Below are positions 43,481-53,500 of a stretch of 64,000 nucleotides of DNA, one piece after another. Location of the stretch: assembly GCF_018333215.1 (NCBI RefSeq), contig NZ_BORO01000014.1, positions 1 to 64,000 on the forward strand, read 5' to 3'. The stretch's first letter is position 1. The number at the start of each line of letters is the position of its first letter. The notes beneath the pieces were generated by a model. It was given only the letters and a program-made list of their open reading frames with translations, made no database searches and was not told the DNA's origin. The position numbers and the translations under genes were made by a program. Source of the stretch: Oceanobacillus sp. J11TS1. Lineage in GTDB: Bacteria; Bacillota; Bacilli; Bacillales; Amphibacillaceae.

Positions 43481-46000
43481 ATGATGGCAGGAATTTTAAC
43501 GAAAATTTTTGGTGATGGAAACCAAAAACAAGTGAAGCGTATTGAAAAACAGGTAGATCAAATCGAAGCATTAGAGCCTGAAATAGAAAAGCTTTCAGAT
43601 ACAGAGCTACAAAAGAAAACCGATGAATTCAAACAACGCATTGCTGATGGAGAAGAACTCGATAATCTTCTTGTTGAGGCATATGCCGTTGTCCGGGAAG
43701 CGTCGAAGCGAGTGCTAGGCATGCGGCCATTCCGTACCCAATTAATTGGTGCGATAGCCCTGCATAATGGGAATATTTCCGAAATGAAAACAGGGGAAGG
43801 TAAAACGTTGGCTTCCACCATGCCAGCATATCTTAATGCACTTACTGGAGAAGGCGTGCATATTATTACGGTCAACGATTACTTAGCTGATCGTGATGCA
43901 AAGGTAAATGGGGAACTGTTCGATTTTCTTGGCCTGACAGTGGGATTGAACCACAATGGTCTTCCAAAAGAGGAAAAACGCGCAGCTTACCAGGCTGATA
44001 TCACTTACGGAACAAATAATGAATTCGGTTTTGACTATTTAAGAGATAATATGGTGCTGTACAAAGAACAAATGGTGCAACGCCCACTAAATTATGCAAT
44101 TATTGATGAGGTAGACTCCATATTGATTGATGAGGCTCGTACGCCATTAATCATTTCAGGATCAGCAAAGAAATCTGCTGCCCTCTATCAGCAGGCAGAC
44201 CGATTTGTCCGTACGTTACAGCAAGAAACGGACTTTACGTATGATGAAAAAACGAAAGCAGTACAGTTGACAGAACAAGGGATCGATAAAGCAGAAAAAG
44301 CTTTTAACATTGACAACTTGTTTGATTTAACGCATGTTTCTTTAACGCATCATATTAATCAAGCTTTAAAAGCACATGTATCCATGCATAAGGACACAGA
44401 TTATATGGTGGAGGAAGGCGAAGTTATCATTATCGACCAGTTTACTGGACGTAAGATGAAAGGCCGCCGTTATAGTGATGGCTTGCACCAGGCTATTGAA
44501 GCAAAAGAGAATTTGCAAATTCAAAATGAGAGCATGACTCTTGCTTCAATCACGTTCCAAAACTATTTTCGGATGTATAAGAAATTAGCTGGGATGACAG
44601 GTACAGCGAAAACAGAGGAAGAAGAATTTAGAAGCATCTATAACATGGATGTTATTGCGATTCCTACAAATGAACCGATTCAAAGAGAAGACCGTGCAGA
44701 TCAAATTTTCAAATCCATGGATGGTAAATTTAAAGCTGTGGTGAACAATATTAAAGAGCGGCATGAAAAAGGACAGCCTGTTTTAGTTGGTACAGTAGCA
44801 GTGGAAACTTCTGAATTAATTTCACAGTTGCTGAAACGTGCTGGCGTAAAACATGAAGTATTAAATGCGAAAAATCACTTTAGAGAAGCGGAAATTATAG
44901 AGAATGCTGGTCAAAAAGGTGCCGTAACGATTGCCACCAATATGGCTGGCCGTGGTACGGATATTAAATTGGGCGAAGGTGTGAAAGAACTTGGCGGGTT
45001 AGCTGTCATTGGGACAGAGCGACATGAATCTCGACGCATTGATAATCAGCTTCGCGGTCGTTCAGGCCGTCAAGGCGACCCTGGTATGTCACAATTTTTC
45101 TTATCAATGGAAGACGAGCTGATGCGTCGTTTCGGATCGGATAATCTGAAAACGATGATGGAAAGACTTGGCATGGATGATACACAGCCGATTGAAAGTA
45201 AAATGGTTTCCCGCGCGGTAGAATCCGCTCAAAAACGTGTAGAAGGTAACAACTATGATGCACGTAAGACAATCCTTGCCTACGATGACGTGCTTCGTGA
45301 ACAACGCGAAATTATTTATAAACAGCGTTTTGAAGTCATTGATTCTGATAGCAATCTTCGTGAAATTATTACAAATATGATTCAATCTACCGTGGAGAGA
45401 ATTGTTGCTACCCATACGCAGGATAATGATGAAGATAAATGGAATCTGGACGCTATTATTGAATATGTAGAAGGAAACTTATTAGAACAAGGTGATATTA
45501 CCAAAGAGGAATTGCATGATAAAGAAACAAATGAAATTACGGATATCATCATGGAAAAGGTAAATCGCCGCTATGATGCAAAAGAGGAAGAACTTACATC
45601 GGAGCAATTCGCAGAGTTTGAAAAAGTTATTTTACTGCGCACGGTTGATTCGAAATGGATGGATCATATTGACCAAATGGATCAGTTACGTCAAGGAATT
45701 CATTTGCGTGCCTATGGACAAAACGATCCATTGCGTGAATACCAAATGGAAGGCTTCACCATGTTTGAAGAAATGATTGCAAGTATTGAAGAAGAAGTTT
45801 CTAAATATGTGATGAAAGCACAAATTCGTGAAAACCTGCAGCGCCAAGAGGTGGTAAAAAATACACAAGCTGTTTCTGGCGGTGGAGAAGAACAGAAGAA
45901 AAAATCGAAAAAACCTATCGTGAAAAACAATACTGTAGGACGAAATGATCCTTGCCCATGTGGAAGCGGGAAAAAATATAAAAACTGTCATGGTAAATAA
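43481..46000 (+). CDS. secA: preprotein translocase ATPase SecA
   Basis: An 839-residue motor that pushes secretory proteins through SecYEG. Walker [22 protein letters not shown], the [13 protein letters not shown] motif, the helical scaffold and wing regions, and the C-terminal zinc-binding tail [13 protein letters not shown] are all present. Two adjacent ATGs (43481, 43484) could start it; GAGGAG suits either. Full length. Confidence 0.96.
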   Translation: MMAGILTKIFGDGNQKQVKRIEKQVDQIEALEPEIEKLSDTELQKKTDEFKQRIADGEELDNLLVEAYAVVREASKRVLGMRPFRTQLIGAIALHNGNISEMKTGEGKTLASTMPAYLNALTGEGVHIITVNDYLADRDAKVNGELFDFLGLTVGLNHNGLPKEEKRAAYQADITYGTNNEFGFDYLRDNMVLYKEQMVQRPLNYAIIDEVDSILIDEARTPLIISGSAKKSAALYQQADRFVRTLQQETDFTYDEKTKAVQLTEQGIDKAEKAFNIDNLFDLTHVSLTHHINQALKAHVSMHKDTDYMVEEGEVIIIDQFTGRKMKGRRYSDGLHQAIEAKENLQIQNESMTLASITFQNYFRMYKKLAGMTGTAKTEEEEFRSIYNMDVIAIPTNEPIQREDRADQIFKSMDGKFKAVVNNIKERHEKGQPVLVGTVAVETSELISQLLKRAGVKHEVLNAKNHFREAEIIENAGQKGAVTIATNMAGRGTDIKLGEGVKELGGLAVIGTERHESRRIDNQLRGRSGRQGDPGMSQFFLSMEDELMRRFGSDNLKTMMERLGMDDTQPIESKMVSRAVESAQKRVEGNNYDARKTILAYDDVLREQREIIYKQRFEVIDSDSNLREIITNMIQSTVERIVATHTQDNDEDKWNLDAIIEYVEGNLLEQGDITKEELHDKETNEITDIIMEKVNRRYDAKEEELTSEQFAEFEKVILLRTVDSKWMDHIDQMDQLRQGIHLRAYGQNDPLREYQMEGFTMFEEMIASIEEEVSKYVMKAQIRENLQRQEVVKNTQAVSGGGEEQKKKSKKPIVKNNTVGRNDPCPCGSGKKYKNCHGK

Positions 46001-46017
46001 TTAAGCATGTAATAATA

Positions 46018-46089
46018 AATAACTGGATGAAGGAACACTGCAATACAATTTCTAAAAAGAGTTTGTATACAGTACTTTATCCAGTTATT
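46018..46089 (+). other. 72-nt stem-loop between secA and prfB
   Basis: AATAACTGGAT pairs with ATCCAGTTATT; inside, ACTG(CA)ATACAA pairs with TTGTAT(A)CAGT. There is no T-run after it. It may be a processing or stability element, or a weak terminator. Confidence 0.5.
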
Positions 46090-46122
46090 CGAGTGAAAGT
46101 AATCAATAGGAGGAAATTATAT

Positions 46123-47224
46123 ATGGAATTAAGCGAAATCAAACAAGAGCTAGAAAAAATAACTTCACGTGTTGAAGAGTTTAGGGGGTCTCTTTGACCT
46201 CGATCAGAAGAAAGCGCGCATTGCAGAATTAGAAGCACTCATGTCTGATCCTTCATTTTGGGATAACCAAAACCAAGCGCAAACAGTTATTCAAGAATCC
46301 AATGCATTAAAAAGTTATGTGGAGTCTTTTGAAAGTATTCAAGAAACGTTGGATAATCTCGAGGTGTCCTATGAGCTTGTGAAAGAAGAAAATGACCAGG
46401 AATTATTTGAGGACTTGCAATCAGAGCTTCAGGAATTTAAGGAAAAAGTGAACAAATTTGAGTTACAGCTTTTATTGAGTGAGCCTTATGATGCGAATAA
46501 TGCTATTTTAGAATTGCATCCTGGAGCAGGCGGAACAGAATCCCAGGATTGGGCAAGTATGCTGTTGCGTATGTACCAGCGCTGGGCAGAGAGTTATTCC
46601 TTTTCAGTGGAAACAATTGACTATCTTCCTGGAGAAGAAGCTGGTGTGAAAAGCGTTACTTTATTAATTAAAGGTCATAATGCGTATGGTTATTTAAAAG
46701 CTGAAAAAGGTGTTCATCGACTTGTTCGTATTTCACCTTTTGATTCATCCGGAAGACGGCATACATCGTTTGTATCTTGTGATGTTACACCGGAGATGAG
46801 TGATGATGTGGATATCGATATTAAAACAGAGGATTTAAAAATTGATACGTATCGTGCTAGCGGTGCGGGTGGTCAGCATGTCAATACCACCGATTCTGCT
46901 GTGCGAATCACACACCTTCCGACAAATACTATTGTTACATGTCAGAATGAACGTTCCCAAATCAAAAACCGAGAACAAGCGATGAAGATGTTAAAATCAA
47001 AACTTTATCAAATGGAGATCGAGAAGCAACAACAAGAACTAGATGATATTCGTGGAGAACAAAAGGAAATTGGCTGGGGTAGCCAAATCCGTTCATACGT
47101 TTTCCATCCGTACTCAATGGTTAAAGATCACAGAACAAATGTAGAAACCGGAAATACGCAGGCTGTTATGGATGGCGACTTAGATATGTTTATTGATGGA
47201 TATCTTCGTTCCCAAATGAAGTAA
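46123..47224 (+). CDS. prfB: peptide chain release factor 2, with programmed +1 frameshift
   Basis: RF2 terminates translation at UGA and UAA. Translation begins at ATG 46123 (AGGAGG upstream) and reads 24 codons to CTT TGA at 46192-46197. The ribosome then shifts +1 to read GAC from 46196, giving about 366 residues. The internal Shine-Dalgarno-like AGGGGG before the slip site and TGAC context are the classic autoregulatory signals. The peptide-release GGQ (GAGGQHVN) and SPFDSSGRR are intact. It must be annotated as a joined coding sequence (46123..46194,46196..47224). Confidence 0.95.
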
Positions 47225-47320
47225 TGTCAAATTGTCCGATTTTGTTCAAAATGGTTAGCGCGTAAATGGATATAAAGACGGTATACTATTAGTAATAATC
47301 AAAGGGGAAGGAGTGAAAGA

Positions 47321-47632
47321 ATGAAAAAAGGAATGATTGCTCTATTCTTCGGTATGGTGCTTGTTCTTGGAGCTTGTGGAAATGCGGATGACATTCGGAA
47401 TGCGGATGAAGATCTGGAAGCTGGAGAACAAGTATTTCGAAATAATTGTGCTTCTTGTCATGGTGCTGATCTTTCAGGGAATGGAGGTCCTTCACTCGTA
47501 GATGTTGGATCGAAATATTCCCAGGAGGAAATTGCGGATATTGTTCAAAATGGTATTGGCGGAATGCAGCCACAGCAGCATGTAGAAGGGGAAGACCTAG
47601 AAGAATTAACTTCCTGGTTATCGAAACAATAA
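47321..47632 (+). CDS. cccB: cytochrome c-551 CccB
   Basis: A 103-residue lipoprotein cytochrome. Lipobox VLGACG anchors it outside the membrane; CASCH binds haem covalently and Met in GGMQPQQ is the likely sixth ligand. It serves as a mobile electron carrier in the respiratory chain. Shine-Dalgarno GGGGAAGGAG. Confidence 0.91.
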   Translation: MKKGMIALFFGMVLVLGACGNADDIRNADEDLEAGEQVFRNNCASCHGADLSGNGGPSLVDVGSKYSQEEIADIVQNGIGGMQPQQHVEGEDLEELTSWLSKQ

Positions 47633-47636
47633 TGTC

Positions 47637-47680
47637 TAGCAGGCGTTTGCCGAGTTGCAAGCGTCTGTTGACTTTTTTCT
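47637..47680 (+). terminator. intrinsic terminator after cccB
   Basis: AGCAGGCGTTTGC pairs with GCAAGCGTCTGTT, followed by TTTTTTC after a short gap. Confidence 0.7.
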
Positions 47681-48304
47681 CCAATTTTTGTAGTCTAAAT
47701 GGTCCTCTTATTCATTGCACCTTTATCAGGTTAAACTGCTGACTGCTTGGATTTTAAGAAATCTATTATTTACTTCGCACTTTGCACTTTTGTTTTTGAT
47801 GTTAAGAAAACATAGATTAAAAGAAAGCAAGCATGCTCCTGGAAGAATTTACTTCGTTTTTTTCACTCCTATGCCATAAATAGGTGTAACATTCATTGGC
47901 AAAAACTTCTTTAAATAAATGTGTAAACAAACTTTATGCTATCAACATTCTTGTCTATTTATTACAAGGTTTGTCGAATTGAAATGAAAATGTAATATGA
48001 TTTTTTCATCAAAAAATACGCAAAGATGTTATAATTACTTTTGTTCCGTATTAGAAAAACTGCCGATTCGCTAAAAAATGCGAGAATACAGGCTTTTCTA
48101 AGTTTAATCTATTATTTGGAACCGAACGGGCACGAAAAAGATAAATAAAGATAGAAATTTGTATAAATAAAAAAATATCGCAATTTATAATAGAAAGATA
48201 TGACGAAAAATGTCTCTTCCGGTAATACATGGAAGAAGAGCATTTATACCGAAGCAGTTAATGACATAAGCTGAAAATAATAAATTAAATTAGGTGGTCA
48301 TGAA
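47681..48304. other. cccB-ftsE intergenic region
   Basis: About 620 A+T-rich bases without a supportable gene. It contains TGTTATAAT (extended -10, near 48030), a second TATAAT at 48186-48191, and a hairpin (AAATGTCTCTTCC with GGAAGAAGAGCATTT) at about 48208-48246 just ahead of ftsE. In B. subtilis this interval holds yvjA, which is missing here. Confidence 0.45.
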
Positions 48305-48991
48305 ATGATAACAATGGAGAATGTATCCAAAACATATAGTAATGGTGTAACGGCACTTAACGACATAAGTATTCATATTGAGCGTGGTGAATTTGTTTAT
48401 TTGGTTGGTCAAAGTGGAGCTGGTAAATCATCCTTTATTCGTTTGATTTATCGTGAAGTGAAGCCGACAAAAGGGAAAATTATAATTAATGATATGGATT
48501 TAAGTAAATTAAAAGAAAGACAAGTCCCTTATTTAAGAAGAGAAATCGGAGTCGTCTTCCAAGATTTTAAACTTCTGCAAAAACTTACAGTCTATGAAAA
48601 TGTAGCTTTTGCATTAGAAGTAACTGAAACATCTCCAAAAATGATTAAGAACAGAGTGATGGATGTTTTAAAGCTGGTAGGCATAGAACATAAAGCACAA
48701 ATGATTCCGAGTGAATTATCTGGGGGAGAACAGCAACGTGTAGCTATTGCCCGGGCCATTGTAAATAACCCCAAGGTGGTTATAGCGGATGAACCAACGG
48801 GAAACTTGGACCCAGATACTTCATGGGAGATTATGAAAGTTTTAGAAGAAATTAATTCAAAAGGTACAACCATAATCATGGCAACTCACAGTAAACATAT
48901 TGTTAATACAATTAAACGCCGTGTCATTGCACTTGAGGATGGAGTTATTGTACGAGATCAACAGCGAGGTGACTACGGCTATGAAGTATAG
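48305..48991 (+). CDS. ftsE: cell division ABC transporter ATPase FtsE
   Basis: A 228-residue ATPase. Walker A GQSGAGKSS, signature ELSGGEQQRVAIARAI, Walker B VVIADEPTGNLD and switch His (ATHSK). With FtsX it activates extracellular murein hydrolases by transmitting ATP hydrolysis across the membrane. Its stop overlaps ftsX. Confidence 0.95.
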   Translation: MITMENVSKTYSNGVTALNDISIHIERGEFVYLVGQSGAGKSSFIRLIYREVKPTKGKIIINDMDLSKLKERQVPYLRREIGVVFQDFKLLQKLTVYENVAFALEVTETSPKMIKNRVMDVLKLVGIEHKAQMIPSELSGGEQQRVAIARAIVNNPKVVIADEPTGNLDPDTSWEIMKVLEEINSKGTTIIMATHSKHIVNTIKRRVIALEDGVIVRDQQRGDYGYEV

Positions 48992-49874
48992 AACATTGTT
49001 AAGACATGTACGTGAAGGTACAAAAAATATTTTTCGGAATGGCTGGATGACATTTGCTTCGATTGCAGCCGTAACAACGACATTAATTCTTGTTGCAGTC
49101 TTCTTAGCGCTTGTCTTGAACCTTGACCAAATGGCGAGAAACATTGAACAAGATGTCCAAATTAGTACAATGATTGACCTTACAGCTGATGAAGAACAAA
49201 TTGTCCAGCTTGGTGAAGAGATTGAGCAAATAGATGGTGTAAAAGAGGTACAATTCTCTTCCAATGATAATGAGTTAAGTAAATTGATTGAGAGTATGGG
49301 TGATGAAGGACAAGCGTGGACAATGTTTGAACAGGATAACCCACTAAATCATGTGTATATTGTAGAAGCTATTGAACCTGAAAACACAGAAGCCGTTGCC
49401 AACCAAATCGAAGAACTGGAAAATGTCGAGAAAGTACATTATGGAAAAGAAGTTGTCGAGCAGCTTTTCCAATTTAATAACTATGCGAGAGCGATTGGAC
49501 TTGCATTAATTATAGCTCTCGTGTTTACAGCGATTTTCCTTATTTCCAATACAATTAAAATTACTATTATTGCCAGAAGCACAGAAATTGGAATTCAAAA
49601 ATTGGTAGGAGCAACGAATTCATTTATTCGCTGGCCATTCTTTGTGGAAGGGGCATTGTTGGGTATTCTCGGATCCATCGTACCAATAGCTGTTATATTA
49701 GGCGGTTACTACTATGTATATCATAATTTTGTAGACGTAATTACATTCCGATTTGTAGAATTATTGCCATTTGATCCATTTGCATGGCAGCTATCTGGAA
49801 TGGTCCTTCTAATTGGAGCGTTAATTGGCGTTTGGGGAAGCGTAATGAGCGTACGGAAATTCTTAAAAGTTTAA
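48981..49874 (+). CDS. ftsX: cell division membrane protein FtsX
   Basis: A 297-residue protein with four membrane segments and an extracellular loop (about 45-170) that contacts the hydrolase. The TTLILVAVFLALVLNLDQM segment and the C-terminal three-helix group are typical. The start at 48981 has GAGGTGAC upstream within the end of ftsE; the frame extends back to 48900 but inside ftsE. Confidence 0.93.
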   Translation: MKYRTLLRHVREGTKNIFRNGWMTFASIAAVTTTLILVAVFLALVLNLDQMARNIEQDVQISTMIDLTADEEQIVQLGEEIEQIDGVKEVQFSSNDNELSKLIESMGDEGQAWTMFEQDNPLNHVYIVEAIEPENTEAVANQIEELENVEKVHYGKEVVEQLFQFNNYARAIGLALIIALVFTAIFLISNTIKITIIARSTEIGIQKLVGATNSFIRWPFFVEGALLGILGSIVPIAVILGGYYYVYHNFVDVITFRFVELLPFDPFAWQLSGMVLLIGALIGVWGSVMSVRKFLKV

Positions 49875-49967
49875 AAAAATAGGCATGTTCAAAAAGGCGC
49901 TGTTATAGTTGCCTTTTTGAATATCCTCTAAAAAGCAGAAACAAAATGGGAAGGGGAACTACTACAT

Positions 49968-51494
49968 ATGAAAAGCTTGAGAGCATTAACCGCCGCAAGT
50001 CTCGTTACATTGCTCGCAGTGATGACACCAATACATTCTGTTTCAGCAGAGTCTGTTAAAGATGTAGAAGAAGAAATTAATGAGCTGGAAAAAGAAAAAT
50101 CTGACCTGGAAACAGAAAAAGAGGAAGCCAAGAAAAAGCAACAGGATTCTGAAGGAAAGTTAGAATCAAACCAAAAAGAGCAGGATGAAGTGGAAAATCA
50201 GATTAACGCGATGGATGAAGAATTAAATCAAACGCAAGCTGATATTACTGCAAAAGAAAATGAAATTGAACAAACAAATCAAGAAATCGAAAATCTTACA
50301 AATGAAATTGAGACGTTGTCAAATCGTATTGAAGAGCTAACGGGAGAAATTGAGGAATTAGAGGATCGAATTGAAACGAGAGATAAACTTATTAAAGAAC
50401 GTCTTCGCACTATTCAACAAAATGGCGGAGAAATTCAGTACGTAGAAGTAATCTTTGGTTCACAAAGCTTCAGTGAATTTATTTCTCGAAGTACTGCGGT
50501 AAACACGATCATGGAACAAGATAGATCGATTATGGATGAGCAGGCAAATGATAAGGCGCAGTTAGAAGAAGACACGGAAGAACTTGAAGCTAGTAAAGTT
50601 GAAGTGGAAGAAAATAAGGTTGCTGTAGAAGAGAATAAAGCAACGCTTGAGAGTCAGCATGATGAATTGCTAGCTTTACAAGATCAGCTTGACGACCAAA
50701 TATCTAATAAGGAAACCTTATTGGCTGATCTAGAAACGGAATATACTGAGCTGGAAGAAATAAAACTAAGTGCAGCAGAAGAACAAGAGCTGCTTGATGC
50801 CCAAGCCAAAGCGAAGGAAATAGCGTTGGAATCCGCTCAAAGTAAGAAAACAGAACTTGAAGAGAAGGAAGCAGAAGAAGCAGCACGTGCTCAGGCAGAA
50901 GCTGAAGCAGAGAAGCAGCGTAAAGCGGAGGAAGAAACTCAAAAAGATACAGAGAGCCAAGGGAAAGAAGAACCGGCAGAGAGTAAAGAGCAAACAGATA
51001 ATGAGTCTGAAAGCAGCGAATCCTCCGATGATCAGAATAGTAGTAGCGAAGAGGATGTTCAAGTGGCATCCGTGCCAAGTAATAATTCCGGTTTTATTCG
51101 CCCATCTTCTGGTCCGCAAAGTTCTCCATTTAGTCCCGGCCGCAGTCACCCAATTTATGGCGATGTCAGACCCCATAATGGAATGGACATCGCACAAACT
51201 GGAGAAGCGGATAAAGTGATTCGTGCTGCAGCGGACGGTGTGGTTGCCTTTGCGGGTACAATGAGTGGTTATGGTAATACAATTATGATTACACATAAAA
51301 TAGACGGGCAAGATTATACAACCTTATATGGTCATTTAGCCAGCTTTACTGTATCGAGTGGTCAAACAGTAAGCCAAGGAGATCAGATTGCTGTTATGGG
51401 AAGTACCGGTGATTCCACAGGTTTACACTTGCATTTTGAAATTCATCCAGGTGGTTACCGTAATCCTGTAGACCCAGCAGGTTATATTAATTAA
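49968..51494 (+). CDS. secreted coiled-coil murein hydrolase, M23 (LytM) domain
   Basis: A 508-residue exported protein. Signal peptide (cleavage near SVSAES), a long coiled coil (about 28-290) of the CwlO/PcsB/EnvC type, an Ala/Glu then Ser/Glu-rich linker (about 290-365), and a C-terminal M23 domain with HNGMD and HLHFE zinc ligands. Placed 93 bases after ftsX, it is the likely FtsEX-activated hydrolase. B. subtilis instead uses CwlO (NlpC/P60) encoded elsewhere, so here the catalytic domain is of a different class. Confidence 0.9.
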   Translation: MKSLRALTAASLVTLLAVMTPIHSVSAESVKDVEEEINELEKEKSDLETEKEEAKKKQQDSEGKLESNQKEQDEVENQINAMDEELNQTQADITAKENEIEQTNQEIENLTNEIETLSNRIEELTGEIEELEDRIETRDKLIKERLRTIQQNGGEIQYVEVIFGSQSFSEFISRSTAVNTIMEQDRSIMDEQANDKAQLEEDTEELEASKVEVEENKVAVEENKATLESQHDELLALQDQLDDQISNKETLLADLETEYTELEEIKLSAAEEQELLDAQAKAKEIALESAQSKKTELEEKEAEEAARAQAEAEAEKQRKAEEETQKDTESQGKEEPAESKEQTDNESESSESSDDQNSSSEEDVQVASVPSNNSGFIRPSSGPQSSPFSPGRSHPIYGDVRPHNGMDIAQTGEADKVIRAAADGVVAFAGTMSGYGNTIMITHKIDGQDYTTLYGHLASFTVSSGQTVSQGDQIAVMGSTGDSTGLHLHFEIHPGGYRNPVDPAGYIN

Positions 51495-51522
51495 AAGAAT
51501 AATAGAATAATAAAATTTTTAA

Positions 51523-51590
51523 AACGAGAAATCCGAACTAGTATTCAAACTTTCTTCTAATAGAATTTGAATTAGTTCGGATTTCTCGTT
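51523..51590. terminator. long perfect hairpin after the M23 gene
   Basis: AACGAGAAATCCGAACTA pairs over 18 bp with TAGTTCGGATTTCTCGTT, and the stem continues through ATTCAAA/TTTGAAT and TTCT/AGAA to a short loop. The near-continuous stem of about 28 bp is longer than usual and lacks a T-run, so it may be a terminator, a convergent stop or a small inverted-repeat element. Confidence 0.55.
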
Positions 51591-51866
51591 CATGAATGTA
51601 CTTCTATTTCCGTTTCACATAAAAAAGTTCATAATAAGGGGAGGTCCGTTCGTCATTATGTTTGTGTAAAATTATAGTCATTCCCTTCATAACATGATAT
51701 GCTTTTCTTATTAGAAAATAAATAGAAAAGATTTCTATCCATTAATGATTTTTTTCCGAGAGCGGTTATAATGATAGTAAAAGAAAATCAGATTGTCTTG
51801 ATTTTATATATTAATTAAACTTCAAAGGTGAGAGGAAAGCTTTTGAAGCAAGAAAGAGGTGTAGGA

Positions 51867-53342
51867 ATGAAGCTTAACCAAACCAAAATAATATTGATAT
51901 TTATAGGTGCTTTACTTATTGGACTGCTGGGTGGCTTTGGCGGCGTAAAGTTAGCTCAAAATCTAGAGGGCAGCTCTCCTTTGGAAATAACAAATACCAC
52001 AAAAAATTCATCCAGTGATGACTCAGAAAATGCTTCCGAATTACCAGCTGATTTGAATAAGATTTCACAGACATTTGATTTAATAAAATCGAACTATATA
52101 GAAGATGTGGACGATAAGGAGTTAATTGAAGGTGCGGTAGAAGGAATGTTGTCCACGTTAGAAGATCCGCACACTTCCTACTTAGATAGTGAAATGATGC
52201 AGCAGTTTAATGAACAGATTGAGTCATCCTTTGAAGGTATTGGGGCGGAAGTTAGTGAAGTAGATGGTTATATAACCATTATTTCACCAATGAAAGACTC
52301 TCCGGCAGAAAAAGCAGGATTGCGTCCAAATGACCAAGTATTAAGTGTAGATGGAGAAAGCCTGGAAGGATTAAATGTAAACGAGGCGGTTGCGAAAATT
52401 CGTGGAGAAAAAGGAAGCGAAGTTGTTTTGGAAATTCAACGATCAGGGGTTTCTGATTCATTCCAAGTAACTGTCCAACGTGATACTATTCCGGTTGAAA
52501 CGGTCCATAGTGAAATTCACACGGAAGATGGCAAGGATACAGGCATTCTCCAAATTACAAACTTCTCTGAGCATACGGATGAAGAGTTTACAGAGCAATT
52601 GGCAGATTTAGAAGATAAGGGTATCGATGGTCTAGTTATTGATGTTCGCGGTAACCCAGGCGGGTTATTAGATGTTGCAGAAGATATCTTGAAGCATTTT
52701 GTTCCTAAAGATATGCCATATTTACAAATTGAGGATGCTAACGGAAAAAAAGAAGCGTTTCGATCTAATTTAGAAAAAGAAAAAGATTATCCAATTAGTG
52801 TATTAATTGATGAAGGAAGTGCTTCAGCATCTGAAATCGTCGCTGTAGCAATGAAAGAGTTAGAGTATGATATTGTTGGAGAGACAAGCTATGGTAAAGG
52901 AACGGTGCAACAAGCTATTCCATTAGGCGACGACAGCTCGATTAAAATAACAACTTTTAAATGGTTATCTCCGAATGGCGTATGGATTGATGGCGATGGA
53001 ATTAAGCCAACGATTGAACAAAAACAAGCCGATTATTATTACGCTATTCCAATCCAAGTCACAGACGATGAGCCGCTCACTTTTGACCATACAAGTGAGG
53101 CAGTAGCTAATATGCAAGTCATGTTATCTGGCTTAGGATATGATACGGAAAGAACAGACGGCTACTTCAGTGAAGAAACAGAAAATGCTGTGGAAGCTTT
53201 TCAAGAAGATAATGATTTGGAAGTAACTGGTGAGGTAAATGAAGAAACAGGCGGATTAATCGAAACACAAATTATTGAAAAGATTCGCTCTGGAGAAGAT
53301 GACAGGCAGTTAGAACGCTCGTTAGAAGAACTTTACCAATAG
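51867..53342 (+). CDS. ctpB: carboxy-terminal processing protease CtpB
   Basis: A 491-residue S41 serine protease. N-terminal membrane anchor (about 7-30), PDZ domain (GIGAEVSEVDGYITIISPMK onward, about 110-195), protease core with catalytic Ser in DEGSASASE and Lys in SYGKGTVQ, and a C-terminal peptidoglycan-binding domain (about 400-470). In B. subtilis CtpB cleaves SpoIVFA in the SigK checkpoint. I chose the ATG at 51867, after AGAGGTG; an in-frame ATG-like start further upstream lacks such support. Confidence 0.92.
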   Translation: MKLNQTKIILIFIGALLIGLLGGFGGVKLAQNLEGSSPLEITNTTKNSSSDDSENASELPADLNKISQTFDLIKSNYIEDVDDKELIEGAVEGMLSTLEDPHTSYLDSEMMQQFNEQIESSFEGIGAEVSEVDGYITIISPMKDSPAEKAGLRPNDQVLSVDGESLEGLNVNEAVAKIRGEKGSEVVLEIQRSGVSDSFQVTVQRDTIPVETVHSEIHTEDGKDTGILQITNFSEHTDEEFTEQLADLEDKGIDGLVIDVRGNPGGLLDVAEDILKHFVPKDMPYLQIEDANGKKEAFRSNLEKEKDYPISVLIDEGSASASEIVAVAMKELEYDIVGETSYGKGTVQQAIPLGDDSSIKITTFKWLSPNGVWIDGDGIKPTIEQKQADYYYAIPIQVTDDEPLTFDHTSEAVANMQVMLSGLGYDTERTDGYFSEETENAVEAFQEDNDLEVTGEVNEETGGLIETQIIEKIRSGEDDRQLERSLEELYQ

Positions 53343-53347
53343 GAAAG

Positions 53348-53395
53348 AGATTTGTTCAATTATCCAATAAGGATGATTGAACAAATCTTATCTTG
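53348..53395 (+). terminator. intrinsic terminator after ctpB
   Basis: AGATTTGTTCAAT pairs with ATTGAACAAATCT, followed by TATCTTG. Confidence 0.6.
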
Positions 53396-53500
53396 CAGGT
53401 TAGATAAAATGTTACGTATCAAGGGAAAAAATCGCGATTCTCAAAAAGAAATGCGAATGCGAGGTTTCGAAGAACGTAATTGCAAAGAGGGTGAAGAATT

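Noticed and set aside
50766-51311. 181-aa Cys/Phe/Leu-rich frame on the minus strand inside the M23 gene
   Set aside because: It is the complement of Glu/Lys/Ala codons in the coiled coil and linker, with no start signal.
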